From the NCBI RefSeq assembly GCF_025950095.1, contig NZ_JAPDDR010000004.1, positions 248,001 through 312,000 on the forward strand: a stretch of 64,000 bases of DNA, given 5' to 3'. Origin of the DNA: Luteolibacter rhizosphaerae. Its GTDB lineage: Bacteria > Verrucomicrobiota > Verrucomicrobiia > Verrucomicrobiales > Akkermansiaceae. Every line of letters starts with the position of its first letter. Position 1 is the first letter of the stretch. This document shows positions 43,793 to 51,426 of this stretch, piece by piece. Below the pieces are notes generated by a model, which made no database searches, was not told where the DNA came from, and saw only the letters and a program-made list of their open reading frames with translations. The translations under genes were made by a program, and so were the position numbers.

Positions 43793-45319
43793 TTACTTCT
43801 TCTTCCGTCCGTGAGGCTTGCTGGCAGGCTTTTTGGCAGCGGGCTTCTTACCGGCAGGCTTCTTACCGGCAGGCTTTCCGGAGTGTTTTTGCGCGGCGGG
43901 TTTCCCCGCGGGTTTTTTCCCGGGTCGGCCGCTGGAGGCCGAACGCTCTTCCCACTCCCGCCGGTCGCGCGATCTCACGGAGAACACGATCGGCACGCCG
44001 GCCACCGGATTGAATTCCCGCAGGCGGTTCGAGAGATACTGCTCGTAGCTCGCGGGCATCAGGCTCTTGTCGTTCACGAAGAGCACGAAGGTCGGCACCG
44101 GGATGGTGCCATACTTCTCGTCCACCGCGGCGGTGCCGTAGTAGAGCTTCAGGCGCTTGGCCGAACGCTTGTCGGTCGGCGGCGGATTGATCTGGAAGGC
44201 CTCTTGCAGCATCCGGTTCAGCTTGCCGGTGCTCGGCACCTTCTTCGCCCCCTTCTGAATCTTGAGCACTTCCTTCAGCACGGTTTCCACCGCCTGCCCG
44301 TTCTTCGCGGAGACGGTCAGGAAGGGCGCGTAGGAGAGGAAGAAGAGCTCGCGCTTCACATGCTCCTGCGCCTCTTCCTTGCGGGCCTTCATCGGCGCGC
44401 CCGGGTGATAGAGGTCGAATTTGTTCAGCACGATCAGGCAGGGCTTCTTCTCCTCCATGATCATCTGCGCGATCTTGCGGTCTTGGGAAGAAATGCCGGC
44501 AGCGAGGTCGATCACCAGCACGCACAGGTCCGCACGGCGCACCGAGCGCTCGGTCCGCATCGCGGAAAAAACTTCCACGGAGCTATCCCGCTTCGAGCGC
44601 GGGCGTAGGCCGGCGGTGTCGATCAGGGTGAAGCGCTCGCCCGCGTAGTCGCAGGGCAGGTCGATCGCATCCCGCGTGGTGCCCGCGATGTCCGAGACAA
44701 TCGTGCGCTGGTCCTGCAGGATTGCATTCACCAGCGAGGACTTGCCTGCGTTCGGCTTGCCCACGATCGCCAGCTTGATGCCCGCTTCCTCGGCGGCGGC
44801 CACGGCTTCCTCGATCTCGCCAGCCAGTGGCTTGAGAATCTCGTCGATCGCGGCGGTCAGCGTGCTCATGCCGCGGCCGTGCTCGGCGGAGACTCCGATT
44901 GCCGCACCGAACCCGAGCCGCGCGAATTCGTCCGCCCCGCGGATGTGCTTGTCGTCGTCCACCTTGTTCGCCACCAGCATTACCGGCGGCTTGGCCTTGC
45001 GCAGCTTGGCGCCCAGGTCCTGGTCGATCGGGGTCAGTCCCTCGTGCGCATCCACGATGAAAAGGATCAGGTCCGCCGTCTGCATCGCGATGTCCGCTTC
45101 CAGCGTCACCTGCGCGGCGAAGCCGTCGTCAAGCGTGGCGCCGATACCACCGGTGTCGATGATCGTGCAGGGGATGGCCGTGGCCATGCAGGGCGCGGAG
45201 ATCCGGTCCCGGGTCACGCCCGGCTGATCGTGGACGATCGCGATCTTCCGCTTGGCGAGGCGGTTGAAGAGCGCGGACTTCCCGACATTGGGGCGGCCGA
45301 CGATGGCAACAGTAGGCAT
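43793..45319 (-). CDS. der: Ribosome biogenesis GTPase Der (EngA) with long Lys/Pro/Ala tail
   Basis: Double-GTPase needed for 50S ribosome assembly. Two G domains are clear: GRPNVGKSALFN with DTGG and NKVD in the first, and GKPNAGKSSLVN with DTAG and NKFD in the second. A KH-like domain follows (VPTFVLFVNDKSLMPASYEQ). At 508 residues it is longer than most because the last ~45 residues are almost only Lys, Pro, Ala and Gly in repeats such as KPAGKKPAGKKPAAKK. This tail is probably disordered and may bind rRNA. The next gene upstream (pgsA) is 40 bp away on the same strand. Confidence 0.96.
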   Translation of the reverse strand: MPTVAIVGRPNVGKSALFNRLAKRKIAIVHDQPGVTRDRISAPCMATAIPCTIIDTGGIGATLDDGFAAQVTLEADIAMQTADLILFIVDAHEGLTPIDQDLGAKLRKAKPPVMLVANKVDDDKHIRGADEFARLGFGAAIGVSAEHGRGMSTLTAAIDEILKPLAGEIEEAVAAAEEAGIKLAIVGKPNAGKSSLVNAILQDQRTIVSDIAGTTRDAIDLPCDYAGERFTLIDTAGLRPRSKRDSSVEVFSAMRTERSVRRADLCVLVIDLAAGISSQDRKIAQMIMEEKKPCLIVLNKFDLYHPGAPMKARKEEAQEHVKRELFFLSYAPFLTVSAKNGQAVETVLKEVLKIQKGAKKVPSTGKLNRMLQEAFQINPPPTDKRSAKRLKLYYGTAAVDEKYGTIPVPTFVLFVNDKSLMPASYEQYLSNRLREFNPVAGVPIVFSVRSRDRREWEERSASSGRPGKKPAGKPAAQKHSGKPAGKKPAGKKPAAKKPASKPHGRKKK

Positions 45320-45359
45320 GCGAGGGGCTTAGGCCAGCAGAGCGCCCGCGGCAAGGGCT

Positions 45360-45947
45360 TTAGGATGGGGCCAGCGGAGCCCGTCGGAGCTGGCGGGAGG
45401 CCTCCAAGTAGTAATTCACCGCCGACCACAGCGTGAAAACCGCCGCCACCAGGCAGGGATAGACCGGCGGCAGGTGCCCCACCTTCAGCATCACCCAGCC
45501 GATCGCGAACATCTGCGTGACCGTGCACACCTTGCCGGTCCAGTGCGGCGAGTAGTGGACTTCCCGCGCCGAGCGCTTCACCAGGATGATCCCGATCACG
45601 ATCAGGGTATCGCGCAGGATCACCAGCCAAGCGAACCACGGCGGGATCCGCCAGTCATCCGCTCCCCACGGAAAGGCACTCAGGAAAACGATCGCCGTGA
45701 TCAGCAGGAACTTGTCTGCCAGCGGATCGATGAAGGCCCCGAACTTCGACTTCTGGTTGAAGTGCCGGGCGATGTAGCCGTCCACCCCGTCCGTCGCCGC
45801 GGCGAAGACGAAGAGCCCCAGCGCCGTCCAGCGCAGCGCTTCATCCGGGCTGCCGGCAGATACGCTCATCCCGTAACGCGCCACATACACGGCGAAGACC
45901 GGCACCAGAAAGATGCGTCCGAGCGTGATCTTGCTGGCGAGGGTCAT
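45360..45947 (-). CDS. pgsA: CDP-diacylglycerol-glycerol-3-phosphate 3-phosphatidyltransferase
   Basis: Makes phosphatidylglycerophosphate, precursor of phosphatidylglycerol. The 195-residue membrane protein has the CDP-alcohol phosphotransferase signature DGYIARHFNQKSKFGAFIDP followed by LADK, that is DGxxAR...G...D...D. Four to five hydrophobic segments are visible (IVFLSAFPWG, FAWLVILRDTLIVIGIIL). The length is normal for PgsA; phosphatidylserine synthase would be less likely. der follows 40 bp downstream. Confidence 0.92.
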   Translation of the reverse strand: MTLASKITLGRIFLVPVFAVYVARYGMSVSAGSPDEALRWTALGLFVFAAATDGVDGYIARHFNQKSKFGAFIDPLADKFLLITAIVFLSAFPWGADDWRIPPWFAWLVILRDTLIVIGIILVKRSAREVHYSPHWTGKVCTVTQMFAIGWVMLKVGHLPPVYPCLVAAVFTLWSAVNYYLEASRQLRRAPLAPS

Positions 45948-46052
45948 CCGCTGGATTAAAGCACGAGTTGCGATCCCGCGCGACTTCGGATTTTATTGTC
46001 ACGAATGCAATCCATTCGAGAGAGATGCGGACGATTTGCGTATCGATGCGTG

Positions 46053-46811
46053 ATGTCTTTCCCGCGCTGCCTCGTCCTGGCTGTTAGCCTCCTCTCCTTT
46101 GCCGCGCCCGCGCATGCCCGCGAGCTGCGGGTTCTGTGCTGGAACCTCCATCACGGGGTGGGGGAGGATAACAAGCTCGACCTCGAACGCATCGCCGCGC
46201 TGATCCGCGAGCAGAAGCCGGATCTCGTCGCCCTGCAGGAGATCGATAATAGATGCCGCCGCAGCCAGAGCGTGGACCAAGCTGCCGAGCTCGCCCGCCT
46301 CACCGGTCTTCACGGTGCCTTCGGCAAGGCGATGGACCACGACGGCGGCGAATACGGTCAGGCCATCCTCTCGAAGTTTCCAATTGGCGACACCCAAGTC
46401 CATCGCCTTCCCGGCGATGGCGAACCCCGCATCGCCTTCGAGGCGGAAGTGAAGATCGAAGGCAAGGCCCTTCGCATGATCACCGTCCATCTCGATCATC
46501 AGCAGGACCCCCGCCGCCTCAAGCAGGCCGAGGCCTTGGCCAAGGCCCTCGAGAATCATCACGAACCTATGATCCTCGCCGGCGACTTCAACGACATCCC
46601 CGGCTCCGCCCCCCTCAAAGCCTTCGCCGCCCCGTGGACCGCAGTCCCCAAGAAGGAGCCCGCCTTCACCTGTCCCGCCCCCGCCCCCAAGGTCGAGATC
46701 GATCACATCCTCCTTCGCGGCCTCGATCCCAAAGAGCCCGCAACAGTCCTCCCCGAAGCCATCGCCTCCGACCACCGCCCCGTCTTCGCCGTTATCAAGC
46801 TACCCGAGTAG
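46053..46811 (+). CDS. Exported endonuclease/exonuclease/phosphatase (EEP) family protein
   Basis: A 252-residue protein with signal peptide MSFPRCLVLAVSLLSFAAPA. EEP-fold motifs follow in order: LRVLCWNLHHG (metal/Asn), DLVALQEID (catalytic Glu), ILAGDFNDIPGS (Asp-x-Asn) and ASDHRPV (catalytic His). The fold includes nucleases, sphingomyelinases and inositol phosphatases. The specificity cannot be read, but an extracellular nuclease or phosphatase acting on phosphate-rich polymers is plausible. The ATG at 46053 is chosen to give the signal peptide; longer starts add unrelated residues. Confidence 0.87.
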   Translation: MSFPRCLVLAVSLLSFAAPAHARELRVLCWNLHHGVGEDNKLDLERIAALIREQKPDLVALQEIDNRCRRSQSVDQAAELARLTGLHGAFGKAMDHDGGEYGQAILSKFPIGDTQVHRLPGDGEPRIAFEAEVKIEGKALRMITVHLDHQQDPRRLKQAEALAKALENHHEPMILAGDFNDIPGSAPLKAFAAPWTAVPKKEPAFTCPAPAPKVEIDHILLRGLDPKEPATVLPEAIASDHRPVFAVIKLPE

Positions 46812-46820
46812 GGCCTGGGA

Positions 46821-46900
46821 GCGCGGAACTCCGGCTTTGCGGAGTGGTCCGACAAGAATCCCATCTCTATCTCGGACAACATCCGGCCCGCAGAAGCCAC
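46821..46900. repeat. ~80-bp dispersed repeat, copy B
   Basis: Partner of copy A at 42264-42342: same ends (GCGCGGAAC ... CCCGCAGAAGCCAC) and 57 of 79 aligned positions identical by hand count. It lies 9 bp after the stop of the EEP gene. Confidence 0.65.
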
Positions 46901-46968
46901 CCTCAGATCTATCTCCACCCCACGGCCTTAAATTGCCTTCCCGCCCCTCCTAACATCCCTGCATTTTC

Positions 46969-47044
46969 ATCCGCGTCATCCGCGATATCCGCGGTCACCT
47001 TTTTCACCAGCCCATCCGTGTCCATCGGTGTTCATCCGTGGTTC
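46969..47044. repeat. Periodic ATCCGYG tandem array
   Basis: ATCCGCG occurs at 46969, 46978 and 46987 (period 9), then ATCCGTG, ATCGGTG and ATCCGTG at 47014, 47024 and 47034 (period 10). The second module overlaps the last codons and stop of bioF (47032). Similar ATCCGTG-type arrays are seen in other PVC-group genomes, from memory. Confidence 0.7.
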
Positions 47045-48174
47045 ACTCCCTCTTCTAAAAGTCCGGCAAGGTCCCTGACCACATCCCCCTGATGCGCTGC
47101 CGATAGCGAGACTCTCAACCTCGCTCTCCCTCGCGGCACCGTCGGATACCGGATAGCTGGCACCATGAACCCGGCCTCCTCCAGTTCTCTGGCTGCACCC
47201 ATCGCAGCCTCACTACTCCCGCAGATCACCGGCACGATCGCCGATGGATGGCCGGGCGAAATCACCTCGATATTCTCCCGCAGTTTCAGCCTCAACTCCG
47301 CACCCTCCTCCGAACGGATGATCCTCAGGGAAGCCAAGGCCGCGTGCGCCAAAGCGGGTGGGGGAGCCGTTGTATAGATGAACGACCGCGCCCGGTTCAC
47401 CAGCAGGTCCCGCCAAGCATTCGTGGTCGCGAGATAACCACCGGAAAGTCCTGCCGCCTTGCTGAGCGTGCCCATCTGGAAGTCCACCAGATCCTGCAAG
47501 CCCAACGCCTCCGCCAAGCCCATCCCATACGGACCCAGCACCCCGAAGGCGTGCGCCTCATCCAGAAACAACAGCGCGCCGTGACGATCCTTCGCTTCCA
47601 CGATCTCACGCAGCGGACAAAGATCGCCGTCCATTGAGAACACGGACTCGGTCACCACGATCACCCGCGCCTTCGCATCCTTGTTCCGGATGCTCTCTAA
47701 CAGCTTCTCCAGCTTCGCCAAATCGTTGTGCGGAAACACCCGGATCGTCGCCCCGGACAATCTCGCACCGTCGATCAGCGAGGCATGGCAGAGCTTGTCG
47801 AGGATCAGGAAATCGTCCTTGCCCGCCAAGGCAGGCAAGCTTCCCGCCGCAGTCGCGAATCCAGAGGGAAAGCTCAGCGCGGCTTCGCTCCCTTTGGCCG
47901 CGGCCAAGGCTTCTTCCAACTCGCGATGCGGAGGCAGCGTGCCGCAAACCAAACGCGAAGCCGCAGCTCCCGCACCGTAACGCCGCACGCCTTCGATGAA
48001 GGCCTCGCCCAAGGCCGGATGCGCGGCCAGCCCGAGGTAATCGTTCGAAGCGAAGTTCCAGAGCTCGCGGCCCTCGCGGATCACCTTCGGCCCTGCACCG
48101 GATTCAAGCGGACGCAGGCTTCGGAGGAGACCGGCTTCGGTCAGTTCCTCCAGTTCGCGTGCCGGCCCTTTCAC
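47032..48174 (-). CDS. bioF: 8-amino-7-oxononanoate synthase
   Basis: PLP enzyme that condenses pimeloyl-ACP/CoA with alanine in biotin synthesis. The 380-residue protein shows NFASNDYLGLAAHPALGEAF, GAGAAASRLVCGT, LDEAHAFGVLGPYG and the Schiff-base Lys in MGTLSKAAGLSGGYLA. The related enzymes Kbl and SPT are alternatives, but GTLPPHRELEEALA and the general pattern favour BioF. The start is a GTG at 48174 that overlaps the previous gene's TGA (GTGA), so translation is probably coupled to the carboxypeptidase. The last codons lie in the ATCCGTG repeat. No other biotin gene is in the window. Confidence 0.9.
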   Translation of the reverse strand: MKGPARELEELTEAGLLRSLRPLESGAGPKVIREGRELWNFASNDYLGLAAHPALGEAFIEGVRRYGAGAAASRLVCGTLPPHRELEEALAAAKGSEAALSFPSGFATAAGSLPALAGKDDFLILDKLCHASLIDGARLSGATIRVFPHNDLAKLEKLLESIRNKDAKARVIVVTESVFSMDGDLCPLREIVEAKDRHGALLFLDEAHAFGVLGPYGMGLAEALGLQDLVDFQMGTLSKAAGLSGGYLATTNAWRDLLVNRARSFIYTTAPPPALAHAALASLRIIRSEEGAELRLKLRENIEVISPGHPSAIVPVICGSSEAAMGAARELEEAGFMVPAIRYPTVPRGRARLRVSLSAAHQGDVVRDLAGLLEEGVNHG

Positions 48175-49064
48175 TGGGCTGCCGGACGCTCCAGCGCCCA
48201 GCGCAGGAGTTTCTCCGAGTCGTTCCACACGTTGGCCGAGTTGCTCTTCAGCACCACCACGATGGCGGAACGGCCGTTGAGCGTGCCGGAGGAGACCAGG
48301 CAGCGACCGGCCAGATTGGTGGTGCCGGTCTTCAGTCCGTCGCAGTAGGGCACGCGCTTCAGCAGCTTGTTGGTGTTCTCCAGCGTCTTCACCCGGCCGT
48401 CGTTGTGGCGGAAGGTCATCGCCTTGGTGGCGGTGAAGGAGCGGATCGTCTGGCTGCGCCATGCCGCGCGGGAAGCGATCGCGATGTCGCGCGCGGTGGA
48501 GAACTGGTTCGGGTCGGGCAGGCCGTGCGGATTGCAGAAGTGCGAGTTCCGCATGCCCAGCGAGGCTGCCTTGCGGTTCATCATGTCGGCGAAGCCTTCT
48601 TGGCTACCGCCCACGTCGCGGGCGAGCGCGCGGCCCACGTCGTTCGCGCTCTTCACCATCAGCACGCGCAGCAGGTCGCGGCGGCTGTGAACTTCGCCCG
48701 GCTTCAGGTAAAGCTTGGTCGGCTCGCAGTTGGCGTCGTCCTGCGTGATCGTCACCGGCTTGTCGATATTGCCGGAATCCATCACGACCAGCGCGGTCAG
48801 CAGCTTCTGGGTGGAGGCGATCGGGCGATGCGCGTCCGCGTTCTTCGCGAACAGGACTTTGCCGCTGATCGGCTCGATGACGATCGCGCTCTCGGCGGCC
48901 ACCGGCGGCGGCGCGGTCAGGGGAATCGTCGCGGTGCGGACCGGTTCATCGTAAGGAACCGCAGGAGTGGCCCGGCGGGGCGGCGGGGTATCGACGCCGC
49001 AGGCGGGAAGCAGGGAGAATAGGGCGAGGAGCGCGATCGCGCGCAAACTGGCTCGGCGAAACAT
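48171..49064 (-). CDS. D-alanyl-D-alanine carboxypeptidase (S11 family) lipoprotein
   Basis: Trims the terminal D-Ala of peptidoglycan stem peptides. The 297-residue protein starts with a lipoprotein signal (IALLALFSLLPAC). The penicillin-binding motifs are complete: STQK (IASTQKLLTAL), SAN (MVKSANDVGRA) and KTG (CDGLKTGTTNLAG). It lacks the C-terminal beta domain of PBP5, so membrane attachment is by lipid. The stop overlaps the GTG of bioF. It is divergent from lexA across 114 bp. Confidence 0.92.
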   Translation of the reverse strand: MFRRASLRAIALLALFSLLPACGVDTPPPRRATPAVPYDEPVRTATIPLTAPPPVAAESAIVIEPISGKVLFAKNADAHRPIASTQKLLTALVVMDSGNIDKPVTITQDDANCEPTKLYLKPGEVHSRRDLLRVLMVKSANDVGRALARDVGGSQEGFADMMNRKAASLGMRNSHFCNPHGLPDPNQFSTARDIAIASRAAWRSQTIRSFTATKAMTFRHNDGRVKTLENTNKLLKRVPYCDGLKTGTTNLAGRCLVSSGTLNGRSAIVVVLKSNSANVWNDSEKLLRWALERPAAQ

Positions 49065-49149
49065 TGCGGCGGATCATCCGGGCTAAAGGCCCCTCCCTCA
49101 AGGCGGGAAATCCGGAATTTCCGCTTGCCGTGGTTTCGCGGACGTGGTT

Positions 49150-49163
49150 TGTTCCTAAGAACA
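49150..49163. promoter_or_regulatory. LexA operator (verrucomicrobial SOS box)
   Basis: TGTTC-CTAA-GAACA, a perfect match to the 14-bp motif TGTTC-N4-GAACA defined for LexA of Verrucomicrobia. It lies 15 bp before the lexA start, and a second half-site TGTTC occurs at 49165-49169. Autoregulation of lexA is the expected role. Confidence 0.9.
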
Positions 49164-49178
49164 CTGTTCACATAAGCC

Positions 49179-49793
49179 ATGCAGGAAGGGTTGACCCAGC
49201 GCCAGAGGGAGATCGTGGAATACCTGAAGTCCGCCCAGCGGAAGACGGGAGTGATGCCCTCTACCCGTGAACTTCAGCACTATTTCGGCTTCGCCAGCCA
49301 GACCGCCGCGATGAGCCATCTGCGTGCTCTGGAGCGCAAGGGCGTGATCCAGCGTTTGCCGGGCAAGGCCCGCGCTGTGGTTTTCCCGGAAGAGCTGGAC
49401 CGCGAGGAGATCGTGGACATCCCGGTCTACGGTCAGATCGCCGCCGGTATGGCGGGCGAGGTGGAGCAGGAACGCCAAGGCTGTGTCTCGATCGACATTG
49501 CTTCGATCGGCATCCCCCGCAGCGCCCGCACCTTCGCCTTGAAAGTCCGCGGTGATTCCATGATCGATGCCCACATCTGTCATGGCGATACCGTGATCCT
49601 CGAGTTCCGCGAGCCGCGTGACGGCGACGTGGTGGCCGCGCTCATCGACGGTGATACCACTCTCAAGCGTTTCGTGGTGAACAAGGGCAAGCCCTTCCTC
49701 CACGCCGAGAACGAACAATTTCCCGACCTTATCCCTGCCCGCGAACTGATCATCCAAGGCGTTATGGTCGCCTTGCTCAGGAAAGCGGCCTGA
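49179..49793 (+). CDS. lexA: LexA SOS repressor
   Basis: Represses DNA-damage genes and self-cleaves when RecA is active. The 204-residue protein has an N-terminal winged HTH (LTQRQREIVEYLKSAQ, then STRELQHYFGFASQTAAMSH) and a C-terminal S24 peptidase. The cleavage Ala-Gly lies in IAAGMAGEVE, the nucleophilic Ser in KVRGDSMIDAHI, and the general-base Lys in DGDTTLKRFVV. The operator directly upstream supports autoregulation. Expression probably rises after DNA damage. Confidence 0.97.
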   Translation: MQEGLTQRQREIVEYLKSAQRKTGVMPSTRELQHYFGFASQTAAMSHLRALERKGVIQRLPGKARAVVFPEELDREEIVDIPVYGQIAAGMAGEVEQERQGCVSIDIASIGIPRSARTFALKVRGDSMIDAHICHGDTVILEFREPRDGDVVAALIDGDTTLKRFVVNKGKPFLHAENEQFPDLIPARELIIQGVMVALLRKAA

Positions 49794-49820
49794 CCAGATT
49801 TCCCCCCGGACTCAGCGTGC

Positions 49821-49854
49821 TGGACCGGCGAGCGCCTCCCCCTCGCCGGATCCA
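49821..49854. terminator. Hairpin between lexA and the convergent gene
   Basis: CCGGCGAG (49825-49832) / CTCGCCGG (49842-49849), extended by TGGA/TCCA outside with one bulge. There is no T-run, so bidirectional termination is only possible, not shown. Confidence 0.4.
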
Positions 49855-49871
49855 GTCGCCGCAGGGATCCT

Positions 49872-50612
49872 TTAATCCCGGATCCCCCGATAGCGCCAAG
49901 GCACGTAGCCGCGCTCTAACAAATACGCCACCGGGATCTCCGCGGCATTCACCCGCCAGACCGGATAGGGCCCGGCCTCGTAGACATAGACCGACTTGCC
50001 CGGTTTCGACCATTTGGCGAATAGCACCACATGTTGGTGATTGAGCAAGATGTCGCCTGCCTTCAGCTCATCCCAAGAGCCCAACCGGTCACAAATCCCC
50101 GGCAGCTCCTTGGTCGAGTAGGGCTTCGCCAGCCGCCAGCAGCGCGAGACGAAGCCGGAGCAATCGATCCCGCAGGCCTGCTTGCTCGTCCCCGCATCTC
50201 CCAGTCGCCGCTTCTCCGCCGTCGAGATATCGCCCGCCACCTCGCCCTTCGCCAAGGAGGCGAGGAACTCCTTCGGAGTATCGAAGCCACCCCATTGATA
50301 GGCCACACCCTTCGCCTGTCGTCCCGTCTGCCACCAGCCGTTTGCGAATCCATGGCTCGAGAGCGTCGCATCCGGCGTATGCACCGTGATCCCGTTCCTA
50401 TCCTTGCCATGCAGCACATGCCGCTGCTCGGGCATCCAGCTCACCTGACTATAGGTGTAGGCCGTGGCGATCGCATCCATCCGCCGCACCGTCTTCGCCG
50501 GTCCTCGGATGGACAGGTCCGCAGGCGCTTGGGGCGCGCAGTGGCAGAGAAGGAGACCGGATGACAAGAGGATCAGTCGCTGAAGCACCCCGCCAGCATG
50601 GAGCTGGATCAC
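49872..50612 (-). CDS. NlpC/P60-like lipoprotein
   Basis: A 246-residue protein with a lipoprotein-like start (LLSSGLLLCHC). The catalytic-type region is ACGIDCSGFVSRCW, with the DCSG Cys typical of NlpC/P60 peptidoglycan endopeptidases, and a candidate His in NHQHVVLFAKW. This order (Cys then His) fits the papain-like fold. The natural target may be a D-Glu/meso-Dap bond or another amide; the sequence is divergent. The start is a GTG, at 50612 or 50588; both keep the lipobox. It is divergent from trmO. Confidence 0.82.
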   Translation of the reverse strand: MIQLHAGGVLQRLILLSSGLLLCHCAPQAPADLSIRGPAKTVRRMDAIATAYTYSQVSWMPEQRHVLHGKDRNGITVHTPDATLSSHGFANGWWQTGRQAKGVAYQWGGFDTPKEFLASLAKGEVAGDISTAEKRRLGDAGTSKQACGIDCSGFVSRCWRLAKPYSTKELPGICDRLGSWDELKAGDILLNHQHVVLFAKWSKPGKSVYVYEAGPYPVWRVNAAEIPVAYLLERGYVPWRYRGIRD

Positions 50613-50700
50613 TTCCTTCTGCTAGTTTTGAAAACGACAGACATTTCCTGACCTCGTCCCGCACTTGGCAAGGCCCGCAATCCTCTCCCAAGCTCCGCGC

Positions 50701-51402
50701 GTGGAGATTCGACCCATCGGCATCGTGCGTTCCTGCTTCGGCGGGAAATTCGCCGTGCCGCGCCAGCCCGGGCTCTGCCCCAGTGCTTGGGGCGAACTCA
50801 TCTTTGAGCCGGAGTTCCGTCAGGCGGAAGCCCTGCGCGGGATCGAGGGCTTCTCCCATCTCTGGCTCATCTTCGGCTTCCACCTCACTGCGGACGCAGG
50901 CTGGAGTCCTACCGTCCGCCCGCCACGTCTTGGCGGGAACGAGCGGGTCGGTGTCTTCGCCTCGCGTTCCACCTTCCGCCCGAATGGACTCGGCCTCTCC
51001 TTGGTCCGCTTGGATGGCATCGAGACCCGTTCAGGCTCCGGCAATGTCCTGCTGCTCGGCGGAATCGATCTGGCGGACGGAACCCCTGTCTTCGATATCA
51101 AGCCCTACCTGCCCTATGCCGAGTCGATGCCGGACGCCCGCGCCGGCTTCGCGCCCGATCCACCGCAGCGCTTGGAAGTCGATACCACTCCGGCAAAGAG
51201 CTTCGAAGCCCTTCCGGAGCGATCCCGCCGCCTGATCGTGGAGGCCTTGTCACTCGATGCCCGTCCTCCTGCAGGCCGGGATGAGCCGGGAAGGATCTAC
51301 GGAGCGCCGCTCTGCGGACTCGAAGTGAAATTTACCGTGGAGGAGGGGATCTGCCGCTTGGTTTCAGTCGAGCCCGCCGACGGTTCGGGATTGAAAGGTT
51401 AA
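50701..51402 (+). CDS. trmO: tRNA t6A37 N6-methyltransferase TrmO (TsaA/YaeB)
   Basis: SAM-dependent enzyme that methylates N6-threonylcarbamoyladenosine at position 37 of some tRNAs. The family's short beta-barrel shows IRPIGIVRSCFGGKFAVPRQ at the N-terminus, GIEGFSHLWLIFGFH, and RPNGLGLSLVRLDGIE, then DIKPYLPYAE. The C-terminal extension (residues 150-233) is present in the long form. The GTG at 50701 is chosen over the TTG at 50665 because the sequence before it does not fit the family. The ankyrin gene follows 24 bp later. Confidence 0.9.
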   Translation: MEIRPIGIVRSCFGGKFAVPRQPGLCPSAWGELIFEPEFRQAEALRGIEGFSHLWLIFGFHLTADAGWSPTVRPPRLGGNERVGVFASRSTFRPNGLGLSLVRLDGIETRSGSGNVLLLGGIDLADGTPVFDIKPYLPYAESMPDARAGFAPDPPQRLEVDTTPAKSFEALPERSRRLIVEALSLDARPPAGRDEPGRIYGAPLCGLEVKFTVEEGICRLVSVEPADGSGLKG

Positions 51403-51426
51403 GCAAACCAAACTATTCTCCCGCCC

